Assembly (NCBI RefSeq): GCF_051175565.1
Contig: NZ_CP195105.1
Coordinates: 3,038,001 to 3,102,000 of the forward strand
Source of the DNA: Daejeonia sp002484105
GTDB taxonomy: Bacteria; Bacteroidota; Bacteroidia; Flavobacteriales; Weeksellaceae
Direction: 5' to 3'
Length of the DNA: 64,000 bases
Shown: in pieces, positions 42,284 to 50,973 of the stretch
How the letters are laid out: the number at the start of each line of letters is the position of its first letter
How positions within the stretch are numbered: the stretch's first letter is position 1
Position numbers and translations under genes: made by a program
The notes under the pieces: model-generated
Told to the model about the DNA's origin: nothing
The model's input: only the letters and a program-made list of their open reading frames with translations
Database searches by the model: none

Positions 42284-43159
42284 ATGAGCAATTTAAAAGG
42301 TGTAGGTGTAGCACTTGTTACACCATTTAATGAAGATCTTACAGTGGACTTCGATGCTCTTACCCGACTGGTAGAGTACAACATTGAAAACGGCGCTGAT
42401 TTTCTGGTGGTTCTTGGAACCACAGGTGAAGCTGCAACACTTTCTGCAGCAGAAAAGAAGCTGGTAACCGAACACATTGTCAAGATCAACAGTAAACGCC
42501 TGCCGCTCGTACTGGGAATTGGTGGCAACCACACAATGGCCGTGAAAAAACAGATTGAAGAAACAGATCTGTGTGCCTTTGATGCCGTGCTTTCTGTGTC
42601 GCCATATTACAACAAACCTAATCAGGAAGGAATTTACCAGCATTATAAGGCTCTTGCTGAGACCGGAAAAAACATCATCATTTACAACGTTCCAGGACGT
42701 ACCGGACAGAATATTGCAGCCGATACCACACTGCGCCTTGCCAATGATTTTCCGAATCTGATCATCATCAAGGAAGCCGCTCCCGACATCCACCAGTATT
42801 TTGACATCCTGAGGAAAAAACCACAACACTTTAGCCTGCTTTCCGGTGACGACGAAAATACGGTTCCCGTTACCCTTGCCGGCGGCGATGGTGTGATTTC
42901 CGTTATCGGACAGGCATATCCTAAAAAATTCTCTACCATGGTGCAGTTTGCCCGCGAAAAAAATGTAGACCATGCCTACAAAATACACAACCAGATGGTG
43001 GACATTACCCGACTGATTTTTGCAGAAGGAAACCCTGCCGGCATCAAAGCCGTACTATCTGAAATGGGAATTATCAAAAATTATCTGAGACTTCCTCTGG
43101 TACCCGTTTCCGAAAACCTTATGGAAAAAATCAGAACAGAAATGCAGAAACTTCAGTAA
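42284..43159 (+). CDS. dapA: 4-hydroxy-tetrahydrodipicolinate synthase
   Basis: The 291-residue aldolase joins pyruvate and aspartate semialdehyde in lysine and diaminopimelate synthesis. It has the GTTGE motif (residues 45-49), Tyr134 in IIYNVPGRTG, and the Schiff-base lysine Lys163 in LIIIKEAAPD. The length is normal. It is transcribed alone, with a terminator before the GNAT gene. The rest of the dap pathway is not in the window. Confidence 0.95.
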   Translation: MSNLKGVGVALVTPFNEDLTVDFDALTRLVEYNIENGADFLVVLGTTGEAATLSAAEKKLVTEHIVKINSKRLPLVLGIGGNHTMAVKKQIEETDLCAFDAVLSVSPYYNKPNQEGIYQHYKALAETGKNIIIYNVPGRTGQNIAADTTLRLANDFPNLIIIKEAAPDIHQYFDILRKKPQHFSLLSGDDENTVPVTLAGGDGVISVIGQAYPKKFSTMVQFAREKNVDHAYKIHNQMVDITRLIFAEGNPAGIKAVLSEMGIIKNYLRLPLVPVSENLMEKIRTEMQKLQ

Positions 43160-43185
43160 TCCTGAATGTATAAATACAAACCAGA

Positions 43186-43223
43186 AGTGAAATTAACCTT
43201 TTCTATTGTTAATTTCACTTTTT
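43186..43223 (+). terminator. Terminator after dapA
   Basis: The 12-base stem AGTGAAATTAAC/GTTAATTTCACT is followed by a short T run. Confidence 0.75.
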
Positions 43224-43238
43224 CAATATTCATACGGC

Positions 43239-43736
43239 ATGTATATCCGACAGGCAGGCTTAATGGATACCAGCATCATCCAGAAACTGGCAGAACAGTC
43301 CTGGAAGACGGCTTATGCCCATATTCTTTCTGAAGAACAGATTGCTTATATGCTCGACCTGATGTATTCTGCCGCAGCTCTCGGGCAACAGATGACGCAT
43401 CCGAGCCACCGATTCTTTATTTTTTATGGGGAAAACGGGAAACCGGCAGGTTTTACAGGAATGGAATTTCATTATGAAACCGCCACCACAAAACTTCACA
43501 AAATTTATTTTCTGGAAGAAGCACACGGAAAAGGTTATGGAAAAGCGGCTATTCTTCATCTGGAAGAACAGGCAATCTCTCAGGGCGACCATCGTATTAT
43601 CCTGAATGTCAATAAATACAACAGAGCAAAGAACTTCTATCTTTCGCAGGGATTCCGTGTATATGATGACGGAATTTTTGATATCGGACATGGGTATGTG
43701 ATGGACGATTTCCTAATGGAGAAAAACCTTACCTGA
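43239..43736 (+). CDS. GNAT-family N-acetyltransferase
   Basis: I start at the ATG at 43239 (MYIRQAG), giving 165 residues; the longer open frame runs into the terminator stem. It has the GNAT fold with the acetyl-CoA loop HGKGYGKAAI (Q/R-x-x-G-x-G/A type) after KLHKIYFLEE, followed by ILNVNKYNRAKNFYLSQGF. The acceptor is unknown; RimI-like or small-molecule acetyltransferases are both possible. It is between dapA and the AraC gene, without clear linkage to either. Confidence 0.88.
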   Translation: MYIRQAGLMDTSIIQKLAEQSWKTAYAHILSEEQIAYMLDLMYSAAALGQQMTHPSHRFFIFYGENGKPAGFTGMEFHYETATTKLHKIYFLEEAHGKGYGKAAILHLEEQAISQGDHRIILNVNKYNRAKNFYLSQGFRVYDDGIFDIGHGYVMDDFLMEKNLT

Positions 43737-43845
43737 GATTTCTCATTACACCAGATTCCTTAGTTTTTTTTCGGATGTATAATATTTTAGTCCAAAAAAT
43801 ATCATAAATCCTGATTTTAGAATATTTCTTAACATATTTTCTTCT

Positions 43846-43853
43846 TATCTTTG
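43846..43853 (+). promoter_or_regulatory. -7 element TATCTTTG before the AraC/response-regulator/kinase unit
   Basis: An exact TAnnTTTG octamer about 23 bases upstream of the AraC gene. Confidence 0.5.
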
Positions 43854-43876
43854 ATGTTAGTGTTTATTAAGATCAG

Positions 43877-44434
43877 ATGAAAATTTTTGTTAAATTCGAC
43901 TTCAACACGCTTGCAAAAAGGGTGCTGGAGGATCAGTTCGGCAGCCTTGGTGCCAAATATCGCATGCTGAATTTTGGTGAAATAGAATTCCTTGAACCGG
44001 CCCGCAAACAAATGCTGGAAGAAATGGAAAAACGTTTTGCCAACTACGGAATAGAGATCATAGAAAACCAAAAGACGGCGCTGGTACAGAAAATTAAAGA
44101 TGCCATTACCGCAATGGTTTTTTCTGACGAGCAGATCAATGTAAAGTCTTCGGTATATCTTTCTGAAAAACTCGGGCACAGCTACGGCTATCTTTCGAAT
44201 ATTTTCTCAGAAGTCACCTATTCTTCTGTAGAAAATTTTATCATCCTCCAGAAGATAGAATACGCCAAGCAACTGCTGATTGTCAGCCAGCTCTCGCTGA
44301 CGGAGATTGCCAACAAGCTGAACTATTCCAGTGTTGCACATCTCAGCACGCAATTCAAGAATACGACCGGTATCACCCCGACACAATTTCAGAAGATCAT
44401 CCGGAAAAGAAGAGAGATTGCCATTAAAAAATAA
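43877..44434 (+). CDS. AraC-family transcriptional regulator with a small N-terminal domain
   Basis: The 185-residue protein has a C-terminal AraC HTH domain (about residues 85-180): the first helix-turn-helix near SEKLGHSYGYLSNIFSEV and the second in SLTEIANKLNYSSVAHLSTQFK with GITPTQFQK. The first 75 residues resemble the small ferredoxin-like N-domain of Bacteroidota AraC proteins that usually start IYIKNMVCxxC. Here it reads KIFVKFDFNTLAKRV with no cysteines, so any metal-binding role is lost. It lies six bases before the response regulator gene and probably acts in the same circuit. Confidence 0.85.
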   Translation: MKIFVKFDFNTLAKRVLEDQFGSLGAKYRMLNFGEIEFLEPARKQMLEEMEKRFANYGIEIIENQKTALVQKIKDAITAMVFSDEQINVKSSVYLSEKLGHSYGYLSNIFSEVTYSSVENFIILQKIEYAKQLLIVSQLSLTEIANKLNYSSVAHLSTQFKNTTGITPTQFQKIIRKRREIAIKK

Positions 44435-44440
44435 TTCCCA

Positions 44441-44887
44441 ATGCTTAAAGATTATACATTTATTGCACTGGCTGATGATGATGAAGACGACAGACTGCTC
44501 TTCACAGACGCCTTTGACGAACTGAAAATTTCCACCAAAGTACAGACCTTCAGTGATGGTTCGGAACTTATGCTTTACCTGAATAAAGACGGCGTTATCC
44601 TCCCCGAAATTCTGTTTCTTGACCTGAATATGCCCAAAAAAAACGGACTGGAATGCCTGAGCGAAATCAAATCCAATGACAAGTTCAGCAATATGGCCAT
44701 CGCCATCTACTCCACCTCCTCTTCGGAAGAGCATATTGAGCAGACTTTTGTGAACGGTGCCAATATCTATATCAAAAAACCCAACGATTTCAACACCCTG
44801 AAAAAAGTGCTGCAAGACGTAGTGACGATGAACTGGCAGTACCAGACCTCCGGAATGAATAAGGAGAACTTCCTGCTGAGAATCTGA
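44441..44887 (+). CDS. Stand-alone response regulator (Rcp1-like)
   Basis: The 148-residue protein is a single receiver domain. It has the acidic pocket ADDDEDD (residues 11-17), phospho-acceptor Asp61 in FLDLNMP, the Thr/Ser of IYSTSS (near residue 91) and the lysine of IYIKKP (Lys112). The DLNMPKKNGLECL segment is typical of the Rcp1 branch, which works with bacteriophytochrome-type or hybrid kinases and has no output domain. It lies six bases before the sensor kinase gene. Confidence 0.92.
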   Translation: MLKDYTFIALADDDEDDRLLFTDAFDELKISTKVQTFSDGSELMLYLNKDGVILPEILFLDLNMPKKNGLECLSEIKSNDKFSNMAIAIYSTSSSEEHIEQTFVNGANIYIKKPNDFNTLKKVLQDVVTMNWQYQTSGMNKENFLLRI

Positions 44888-44892
44888 CCGAC

Positions 44893-46680
44893 ATGAAGAA
44901 CTTCCGCCTCAACAAATCTTCGTTCCTGCTGATGCTGCTCTTTGTACTGGCTTCGGCTCTGATTTTCTTTCTGATGGCGCTTACCTATAAACACCTTCAG
45001 AAACTCAGCGAAAACACCTATATGGTAAACCACTCCCTGGAAGTGTCACTGGATCTGGAAAAACTCTATGCAGATCTGAAAGACATAGAAGTAGAACGGC
45101 GGAATTTTGTACTGATTGGTAACAGTAATTCGGAAAAAATTATCTCCGGAAAAAAGAAAAATATCAGCCGTATCTACAAAAATCTCGAAGTGCAGTTTTC
45201 GGACAATCCGGAGCAGCAGCGCAACCTCAGAATCCTGAATGTGCTGATACTGGACAAATACAAAGTTGTAGACGCCATCCTGCAATCTTCTCCCAGCATC
45301 CTCGACAACCGCGAGAAGCTATCTCAATCACTCAGAAAAGGAGAAAACATCATCAGTGCCATACACCTGCAGATGGACCGGATGCTGGATATTGAAAACC
45401 ACCTGCTGGCGGAGCGCCGCAACGAATTTACCTTTACCGAAAGATCAACACCTTTCTATATATACCTTATCTCACTGCTCTCACTGGGGCTTCTGTCTTT
45501 TTCATTTTACAGACTTTATCACGACGCCAAACGCCAGAAGAACATCAACAAAAAACTCGAAATGGCCCTCAACCTTTCTGCAAAAGGCCAGGTAATCGGT
45601 AAATACGGATACTGGAGATGGTTTATGAAAGACAATTCTTACTATTTTTCCGATAACCAGTTACAGATTTTCGGGATGGATCCTACAATGGAAATTTCTT
45701 TGGATGACTTCCTGCCTTATGTTTATCCTGATGACATAGAAATCGTCAGCGAAATGCAGAAAAAAATGTATGCCCATGATGCCAATATCGGACGCTTTAC
45801 CCACCGGATCATCCGGAAAGACAACCATGAGGTGCGCTATCTGAGCATCAGCAACAGCCTGATCCATGATAAAGAACAGGGAGATTATTACCTGATCATT
45901 ACCCAGGACGTAACGGAAGAAAAGATCCAGAACGAACGTATAGAAGAAAAAAACCGTGTACTGGAAACCCAGAACAAAGAACTGATGGCTTTCAATTACG
46001 TCGCCAGCCACGACCTTCAGGAGCCCCTCCGCAAAATTGAAACCTTCCTGTCCCGCCTGCGCGACAAAGACGAAGACCGCCTGTCCGACAACGGAAAACA
46101 GTATTTGCAGCGTACATTGGCCTCTGCAGGGAGAATGCGGAAACTTATTGATGATCTGCTGCAGTTTTCAAGAACTACCAGAACAGAGCAGGTATACGAA
46201 TTTGCAGATCTGAACGACCTTCTGGACAATGCTGTCGACAATTTGAATCCCCTGATTGAAGAAAAGTCCGCCAAAATCACCAGCGACAGACTTCCGGGAC
46301 TATATGTAGTACCGTTCCAGATCCAACAGCTTTTTACCAACCTGATCGGAAATTCACTCAAATACTGCCGAGATGGCATTGCCCCCGAAATCCATATTGA
46401 GTGCAGAAAAACAACGCGTACCAACCTTCCGTTCCCAACCAATGGCGAAAAATATTACGAAATCATCTTCACAGACAATGGTATCGGCTTTGAGAATGAA
46501 TACCGTGAAAAGATTTTTGAACTTTTCAACCGCCTTCACGGCAAAAATGAATATGAAGGTACGGGAATCGGACTGGCCATCTGCAAAAAAATCGCAGAAA
46601 ACCATAAGGGAAATATCCTTGCAGAAGGACGCCCGGGAGAGGGATCGACGTTCCGGATTTTTCTTCCTCAAAACCTATGA
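44893..46680 (+). CDS. Sensor histidine kinase with periplasmic CHASE3-like and PAS domains
   Basis: The 595-residue protein has one membrane helix at about residues 11-31 and another at 187-207. The 150 residues between them are helical and resemble a CHASE3 sensor. A PAS domain (about 230-345) follows, then a coiled coil (EEKNRVLETQNKELM), the phospho-acceptor His373 in ASHDLQEPLRKIE, and the ATPase with N box NLIGNSLKYC, DNGIGFE and GTGIGLAIC (near 557). The signal is unknown. With the response regulator and AraC genes immediately upstream it forms a three-gene unit. Confidence 0.92.
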   Translation: MKNFRLNKSSFLLMLLFVLASALIFFLMALTYKHLQKLSENTYMVNHSLEVSLDLEKLYADLKDIEVERRNFVLIGNSNSEKIISGKKKNISRIYKNLEVQFSDNPEQQRNLRILNVLILDKYKVVDAILQSSPSILDNREKLSQSLRKGENIISAIHLQMDRMLDIENHLLAERRNEFTFTERSTPFYIYLISLLSLGLLSFSFYRLYHDAKRQKNINKKLEMALNLSAKGQVIGKYGYWRWFMKDNSYYFSDNQLQIFGMDPTMEISLDDFLPYVYPDDIEIVSEMQKKMYAHDANIGRFTHRIIRKDNHEVRYLSISNSLIHDKEQGDYYLIITQDVTEEKIQNERIEEKNRVLETQNKELMAFNYVASHDLQEPLRKIETFLSRLRDKDEDRLSDNGKQYLQRTLASAGRMRKLIDDLLQFSRTTRTEQVYEFADLNDLLDNAVDNLNPLIEEKSAKITSDRLPGLYVVPFQIQQLFTNLIGNSLKYCRDGIAPEIHIECRKTTRTNLPFPTNGEKYYEIIFTDNGIGFENEYREKIFELFNRLHGKNEYEGTGIGLAICKKIAENHKGNILAEGRPGEGSTFRIFLPQNL

Positions 46681-46811
46681 TTGCACCATCAATAAAGGCT
46701 TATGGCCTGTTATGTAAATTGTATAATCAATCCCAGAAATATTATAATAAGCAGGCATATAATAATATCGACTTTTGTGCTGTAACTACATAGCAACCTA
46801 AAATATACGCC

Positions 46812-47111
46812 ATGAGCAACAAGGGTAAAATTATCGGAGGTGTGCTGGCCGGTGCAGGCATTGTCACCTATCTTCTTTGCACCAAAAACGGTAAAAAACT
46901 GGTCAACGATGTATCTTCAGAATTCCCGGATCGTTTCCGGAATACGAAAGAAACAGCCGAAGCAAAATTTGAAGAAAACCGCGAAAAACTAAAAGAAAAC
47001 CTTGCCAACAAGGTCTTCGATTTTGCCGTAAACAACCGGCAGTCTCTTGCAAGTATTACCAGCCTGATTCTCCCCTATGCCCTGAAGGGCTTTGTCAAAA
47101 AGAAATTTTAG
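46812..47111 (+). CDS. YtxH-like small membrane protein
   Basis: The 99-residue protein has one N-terminal hydrophobic helix (about residues 7-24; GKIIGGVLAGAGIVTYLLCT), a charged coiled-coil region (FRNTKETAEAKFEENREKLKENLAN), and a second hydrophobic stretch near 80-93. This is the layout of YtxH/general-stress proteins. The role is not established. It is followed by a 51-residue membrane protein gene. Confidence 0.75.
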   Translation: MSNKGKIIGGVLAGAGIVTYLLCTKNGKKLVNDVSSEFPDRFRNTKETAEAKFEENREKLKENLANKVFDFAVNNRQSLASITSLILPYALKGFVKKKF

Positions 47112-47184
47112 AAAACATAACCGGACGGATTCCGGCTCTGTCCATTATGCTGTGTCAGGAAGCTGAACACAGCACTAAAAGCAT

Positions 47185-47340
47185 ATGATGAACTATTTAT
47201 TTTATATTCTTGCAGCTGTTTTCTTTGTCGTGTGGTTTGTGGGCTTCATGGTAATGAATATGGGAAGTGCGATACACGCTGTTTTCGTTGCCGGAGTAAT
47301 CTGCCTCATCATCCAGACTCTTAGAGAGAATAAAGAATAA
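47185..47340 (+). CDS. Small membrane protein (Lmo0937/DUF5670-like)
   Basis: This 51-residue protein is almost all membrane: one helix at about residues 3-22 and one at 29-43, with a short positive tail (RENKE). It resembles the Lmo0937 family of small stress-linked membrane proteins (LFYILAAVFFVVWFVGF, then GSAIHAVFVAGVICLIIQTLR). An ATG one codon downstream is also possible. It lies 73 bases after the YtxH-like gene and shares the terminator that follows. Confidence 0.75.
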   Translation: MMNYLFYILAAVFFVVWFVGFMVMNMGSAIHAVFVAGVICLIIQTLRENKE

Positions 47341-47360
47341 AATTTCCATATAGAATAGAC

Positions 47361-47405
47361 AATCAAAAAGGAATCATCCTGAAGGACGATTCCTTTTTGA
47401 TTTTT
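47361..47405. terminator. Bidirectional terminator between the small membrane protein gene and tpx
   Basis: A long stem (AATCAAAAAGGAATCATCC with its near complement) is followed by T residues on the plus strand and preceded by A residues for the minus strand. Confidence 0.85.
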
Positions 47406-47417
47406 CGGACGACATGC

Positions 47418-47915
47418 CTACTTTAATGCAGCGAGTGCAGCGCTGTAATCGGGCTCGTGTGTAATTTCGGATACCTGTTCTGTATAAAGCACCTTGTCGT
47501 TTTCGTCAGCTACTATAACGGCCCGGCTCAGCAGTCCTTTCATAGGCGAGTCGGTTATGGTAACACCATAATCACTTCCAAAACTTCCCCGGAAGTCAGA
47601 AAGTGTTTCGACATTGTTAATTCCTTCCGCAGCACAGAATCTTCCGAGTGCAAAAGGAAGATCTTTAGAAACATTAATTACTACAGTGTTTTCCAGACTT
47701 GTTGCATCTTTGTTGAATTCTCTTGCAGAGGCAGCGCAAACGCCGGTATCAATGCTCGGAAAAATATTAATGATTTTCTTTTTCCCATCATAGTCAGACA
47801 GAGATTTTTCGCCAAGTTCTGCATTTACCAATACGAAATTCTTTAAAGTGCTTCCCACAGCAGGCAGCTCTCCTGCCGTATGTATTTTGTTTCCTTTCAG
47901 TGTAACTGTTGCCAT
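47418..47915 (-). CDS. tpx: Thiol peroxidase (peroxiredoxin Tpx)
   Basis: The 165-residue enzyme reduces hydrogen peroxide and organic peroxides with thioredoxin. It has the peroxidatic Cys60 in SIDTGVCAASAREF and the resolving Cys94 in LGRFCAAEG, spaced 34 residues apart as in the Tpx family, where they form an intramolecular disulfide. The protein is cytosolic with no signal peptide. It is the only gene of its unit with a clear oxidative-stress function, and it is not linked to dps here. Confidence 0.95.
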   Translation of the reverse strand: MATVTLKGNKIHTAGELPAVGSTLKNFVLVNAELGEKSLSDYDGKKKIINIFPSIDTGVCAASAREFNKDATSLENTVVINVSKDLPFALGRFCAAEGINNVETLSDFRGSFGSDYGVTITDSPMKGLLSRAVIVADENDKVLYTEQVSEITHEPDYSAALAALK

Positions 47916-47959
47916 AATTTTCGGTTTTTTTGGTTGTTAAAATACGAATATACTCATTT

Positions 47960-49000
47960 TCATGAAATCCTAGACGAAGATTTCCAGTATTCGTCCTGAT
48001 TCCTGATAAAGAGACATTCGATCCAGGAGTCAAGAGTCATTTTTTCCAGAACCTTCTCCGGAATTTTCTGGAAACCTGAAGTGAAAAAATCGGGCCGCAA
48101 ATCGATATGATCACGGCTGATGATCAAAATATTTTCAGGATTATAGAAGGGATAATTTCGGATATCGGGATTCGTGGTCATCAGTTTTCTTCCCATGGCA
48201 AGCGTCTCGAAGGTACGCATCGTCAATCCATCCTGAAAAGGCTTGTTGATATCCAATACTGCAACGGATTTGCTGTATTTATCTATAATCTCACTGTGCC
48301 GCAGTTTGTGGAAACTGACTTTTTTCAGATTAAATCTCTGCATATTGGGATCAAAAAATCGTCTTAAATAAAAAGCAATCTTTCCTGGCGCATAGTAAAA
48401 ATAAAAACTTCTGAGCCCAATCCGGTCTGCTTTTCTTCGGATTTCCTCACCCACTGTATAGCGGTCGGTATGGGCACTTCCGATAAAGCAGATATCCCAT
48501 TCCCGTGTTTCTGTAGCAGAGACATTCTCTTTTTTCCGGTATTCTTCCAGAAAGAACAAAGGGCGAAACGAGATTTTGTATTTTTCGGCATCAGCTCTGT
48601 CAAAAGTAAAACAGAGATCGAAAAATTTCAGGAGATTTCGGGTTTTGGGATATTCATCAATCGGATCAAAGGTGTAATAAATCATTTTGATTCCGGGATT
48701 TTTCCTTCGGATTTCTTGCAGAAAAAAATGCGGAACAGCTTCTCCTTTGATCAAAAGTAAAAAATCATATTGGCTGCCTGACGTTGTTTTGAGAATACGC
48801 CGATAATAAGTATCCGTGATAAAACGGTAAATTTCAGGATATATTCTGATGATTCCTTTTGATAAAACTGTATTGGATGGGCGTTCATCAAAAAAATCGA
48901 CATGCGCTCCCCACTGCCGCAGCCGTTCTGCAATAGCATTCTCGTAACTGAAAAAACTTACGGAAAGGAAAAGAATATTTTTACCTTCCAGTGCCGTCAT
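47960..49000 (-). CDS. CgeB-like glycosyltransferase-family protein
   Basis: The 346-residue product resembles the CgeB/DUF3880-type glycosyltransferases: an N-terminal half with an alpha/beta fold (NILFLSVSFFSYENAIAERL, YDFLLLIKGE, IYYTFDPIDEYPK) and a C-terminal GT-B half (WDICFIGSAHTDRY, then FQDGLTMRTFETLAMGRKLMTTN). The sugar and acceptor are unknown. Its ATG overlaps the stop of the epimerase gene by four bases, and it ends a three-gene saccharide cluster. It is cytosolic and probably acts on a surface polysaccharide or LPS precursor. Confidence 0.8.
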   Translation of the reverse strand: MTALEGKNILFLSVSFFSYENAIAERLRQWGAHVDFFDERPSNTVLSKGIIRIYPEIYRFITDTYYRRILKTTSGSQYDFLLLIKGEAVPHFFLQEIRRKNPGIKMIYYTFDPIDEYPKTRNLLKFFDLCFTFDRADAEKYKISFRPLFFLEEYRKKENVSATETREWDICFIGSAHTDRYTVGEEIRRKADRIGLRSFYFYYAPGKIAFYLRRFFDPNMQRFNLKKVSFHKLRHSEIIDKYSKSVAVLDINKPFQDGLTMRTFETLAMGRKLMTTNPDIRNYPFYNPENILIISRDHIDLRPDFFTSGFQKIPEKVLEKMTLDSWIECLFIRNQDEYWKSSSRIS

Positions 49001-50127
49001 TTCAGGAGTCCCTTAGATTTCATTTCTTCGAGAGAGTCACGGAATTTTACGTCACGGATGTCCTGGGCAGCTACCCATCGGGTAAACCGCTGCATGCCTT
49101 CGGCAAAAGTAATTGTAGGATGAAAGCCAAGACAATACTCTATTTTTGATATATCTGCATAATTATGCCGGATATCTCCTATACGGAACTGCCCGGTAAC
49201 CTCTGCCTCAACATTGTTGCCATAATTACGAATCAGATGTGAAGCCACCGTAAATACATCAGTTGCCTTCCCGGTACCGATGTTAAATATTTCGTTGTCT
49301 GCCTTTTCCGATTCAACACAGAGCAGGGTAGCCTCTGTCACATCCTGAATATGCACAAAATCCCGGGTTTCTTTTCCGTCTTCAAAAATGCAGATATTTT
49401 TACCCTGCAGAATCTGGGATGAAAAAATAGAAAGAATTCCGGTATAGGGATTCAGGAGGGACTGCCCTTCGCCATAGACATTCTGATAACGGAGAATAAC
49501 CGAAGGAATCTCCAGCGCTGAACATACCGTCTGCACAAGTTGCTCCTGTGACAGCTTGGTAATTCCGTAAACGGAAAGGGGATGTAACAGAGAATTTTCG
49601 TCAGTTGGCAGCGGCTGCAGCACGGTATCATCATCGTATATATTAAAATCTCCCGATTCCATTCTTCTTACATCCCGGCTTTCTGGATATACTGCGCCCT
49701 TCACAGGATGAAGATATTTCCCTTCGCCATATACAGCGCGCGACGAAGCGACAATCACTTTGCTCACATGGTGTTTTCTGTTTACCAGGACATCCAGCAT
49801 GCGTGCGGTTCCCAGACTGTTGACTTCTGAATATCTGCTGACTTCATACATCGATTGTCCGGTTCCGGTTTCTGCAGCAAGATGAATAATAACATCCTGT
49901 CCGTTAATAGCTTTCTCCCAGTCTTTGTATTCTGTAACATTGCCCAGTAGAAAGTCCAGTTTACCGAAAACACTTCTGTAAAGTGCAGAATCGGAAGCCG
50001 GACTAGCCCCGTGTATTTGTGGAGAAAGGTTGTCCAAAACCGTCACATGATGCCCCTTACGCATCAATGCTAAAGCCAGATGACTTCCGATAAAACCGGC
50101 ACCTCCAGTAATCAAAATATTTAACAT
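48997..50127 (-). CDS. NAD-dependent nucleotide-sugar epimerase, dTDP-L-rhamnose 4-epimerase-like
   Basis: The 376-residue SDR enzyme has the NAD motif GGAGFIGSH (residues 8-16), HLAAETGTGQSMYEV (81-95), the catalytic SSRAVYGEG (128-136), and Tyr186/Lys190 in SVYGITK. The start LDNLSPQIHG and the segment VHLAAETGTGQSM-like are close to dTDP-L-rhamnose 4-epimerases, which give dTDP-6-deoxy-talose. The substrate is inferred; other UDP- or dTDP-sugar epimerases are possible. It lies between a GT2 gene and the CgeB-like gene on one transcript and probably supplies their sugar. Confidence 0.82.
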   Translation of the reverse strand: MLNILITGGAGFIGSHLALALMRKGHHVTVLDNLSPQIHGASPASDSALYRSVFGKLDFLLGNVTEYKDWEKAINGQDVIIHLAAETGTGQSMYEVSRYSEVNSLGTARMLDVLVNRKHHVSKVIVASSRAVYGEGKYLHPVKGAVYPESRDVRRMESGDFNIYDDDTVLQPLPTDENSLLHPLSVYGITKLSQEQLVQTVCSALEIPSVILRYQNVYGEGQSLLNPYTGILSIFSSQILQGKNICIFEDGKETRDFVHIQDVTEATLLCVESEKADNEIFNIGTGKATDVFTVASHLIRNYGNNVEAEVTGQFRIGDIRHNYADISKIEYCLGFHPTITFAEGMQRFTRWVAAQDIRDVKFRDSLEEMKSKGLLK

Positions 50128-50154
50128 ATAATCTGCCCCTTAATGAATCTCTTT

Positions 50155-50952
50155 TTATGATGATAGTCTGTAATAAAAATTTCTTAAAAGTAACACTAAA
50201 TATTTAAACCAATAAAAGATTCTGTAAAAAACATATTCCCATAAGGATATCCATCTGAAATTATAAATGTCTAACAGATTTTTTTTATATCCCAGATACA
50301 TCTGATACAGATTTGAAGACAATCCGGATACTCCAAAAGATCTTTTTCCGCTGCCTGCAATAACAAGATTTTCATCCAGAATAAACATTTTATTATTTCT
50401 AACAGCTCTCAACCAGTATTGCACATCTTCTGCAAATCGTTGTTCTGGATCAAAATAACCTGTATTCTGAAGAATTCTAGCCTTAAATATAACCGTTGAC
50501 GGATGGGTCTCATTGCGTATCAATTGTTTTTGAAACGTGATTTTTGCCAGATGAGTTTTGACTTTATAGGGAAAATTTATGGATAGTCCATTTCTTCGGG
50601 CCGCAAGAAAATCCACATCGTCATTACGCAGATATTTCAGCTGACGTACGGTTTTTTCCGGGAGCCATTCGTCATCAGCATCCAGCAAGGCGATATAGTC
50701 TCCGGAAGCCCGTTTCAGACCGGCATTGCGCGCAGCAGATACCCCTTTGTTCTCCTGACGGATAATGATAATATCCATTTCCGGATGTTGTAACATATAT
50801 TTTTCAACCACTTCTCCGCTGCAATCCGTGGAACCATCATCAATAACAATAATTTCAAAACTCTCCTCAGCACTGCTTTGCCTCCGCACCGATTCCAGCG
50901 CAGCAATAATGGTATTTTCACCATTGTAAAGCGGTATGATTACAGAAATCAT
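50155..50952 (-). CDS. Family 2 glycosyltransferase
   Basis: The 265-residue protein is a GT-A enzyme: IPLYNGENTI at the start, VIDDGSTDCS (near residue 37), GVSAARNAGLKRASGDYIALLDADDEW (D-x-D near residue 95), and a C-terminal hydrophobic tail (IFYWFKYLVLLLRNFYY) that may anchor it to the membrane. The sugar is not known. It is the first gene of the saccharide cluster. Its 3' part is clearly more AT-rich than the flanking genes, which may mean horizontal origin. Confidence 0.88.
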   Translation of the reverse strand: MISVIIPLYNGENTIIAALESVRRQSSAEESFEIIVIDDGSTDCSGEVVEKYMLQHPEMDIIIIRQENKGVSAARNAGLKRASGDYIALLDADDEWLPEKTVRQLKYLRNDDVDFLAARRNGLSINFPYKVKTHLAKITFQKQLIRNETHPSTVIFKARILQNTGYFDPEQRFAEDVQYWLRAVRNNKMFILDENLVIAGSGKRSFGVSGLSSNLYQMYLGYKKNLLDIYNFRWISLWEYVFYRIFYWFKYLVLLLRNFYYRLSS

Positions 50953-50973
50953 GCTTAGGATCTAATTTAAAGT

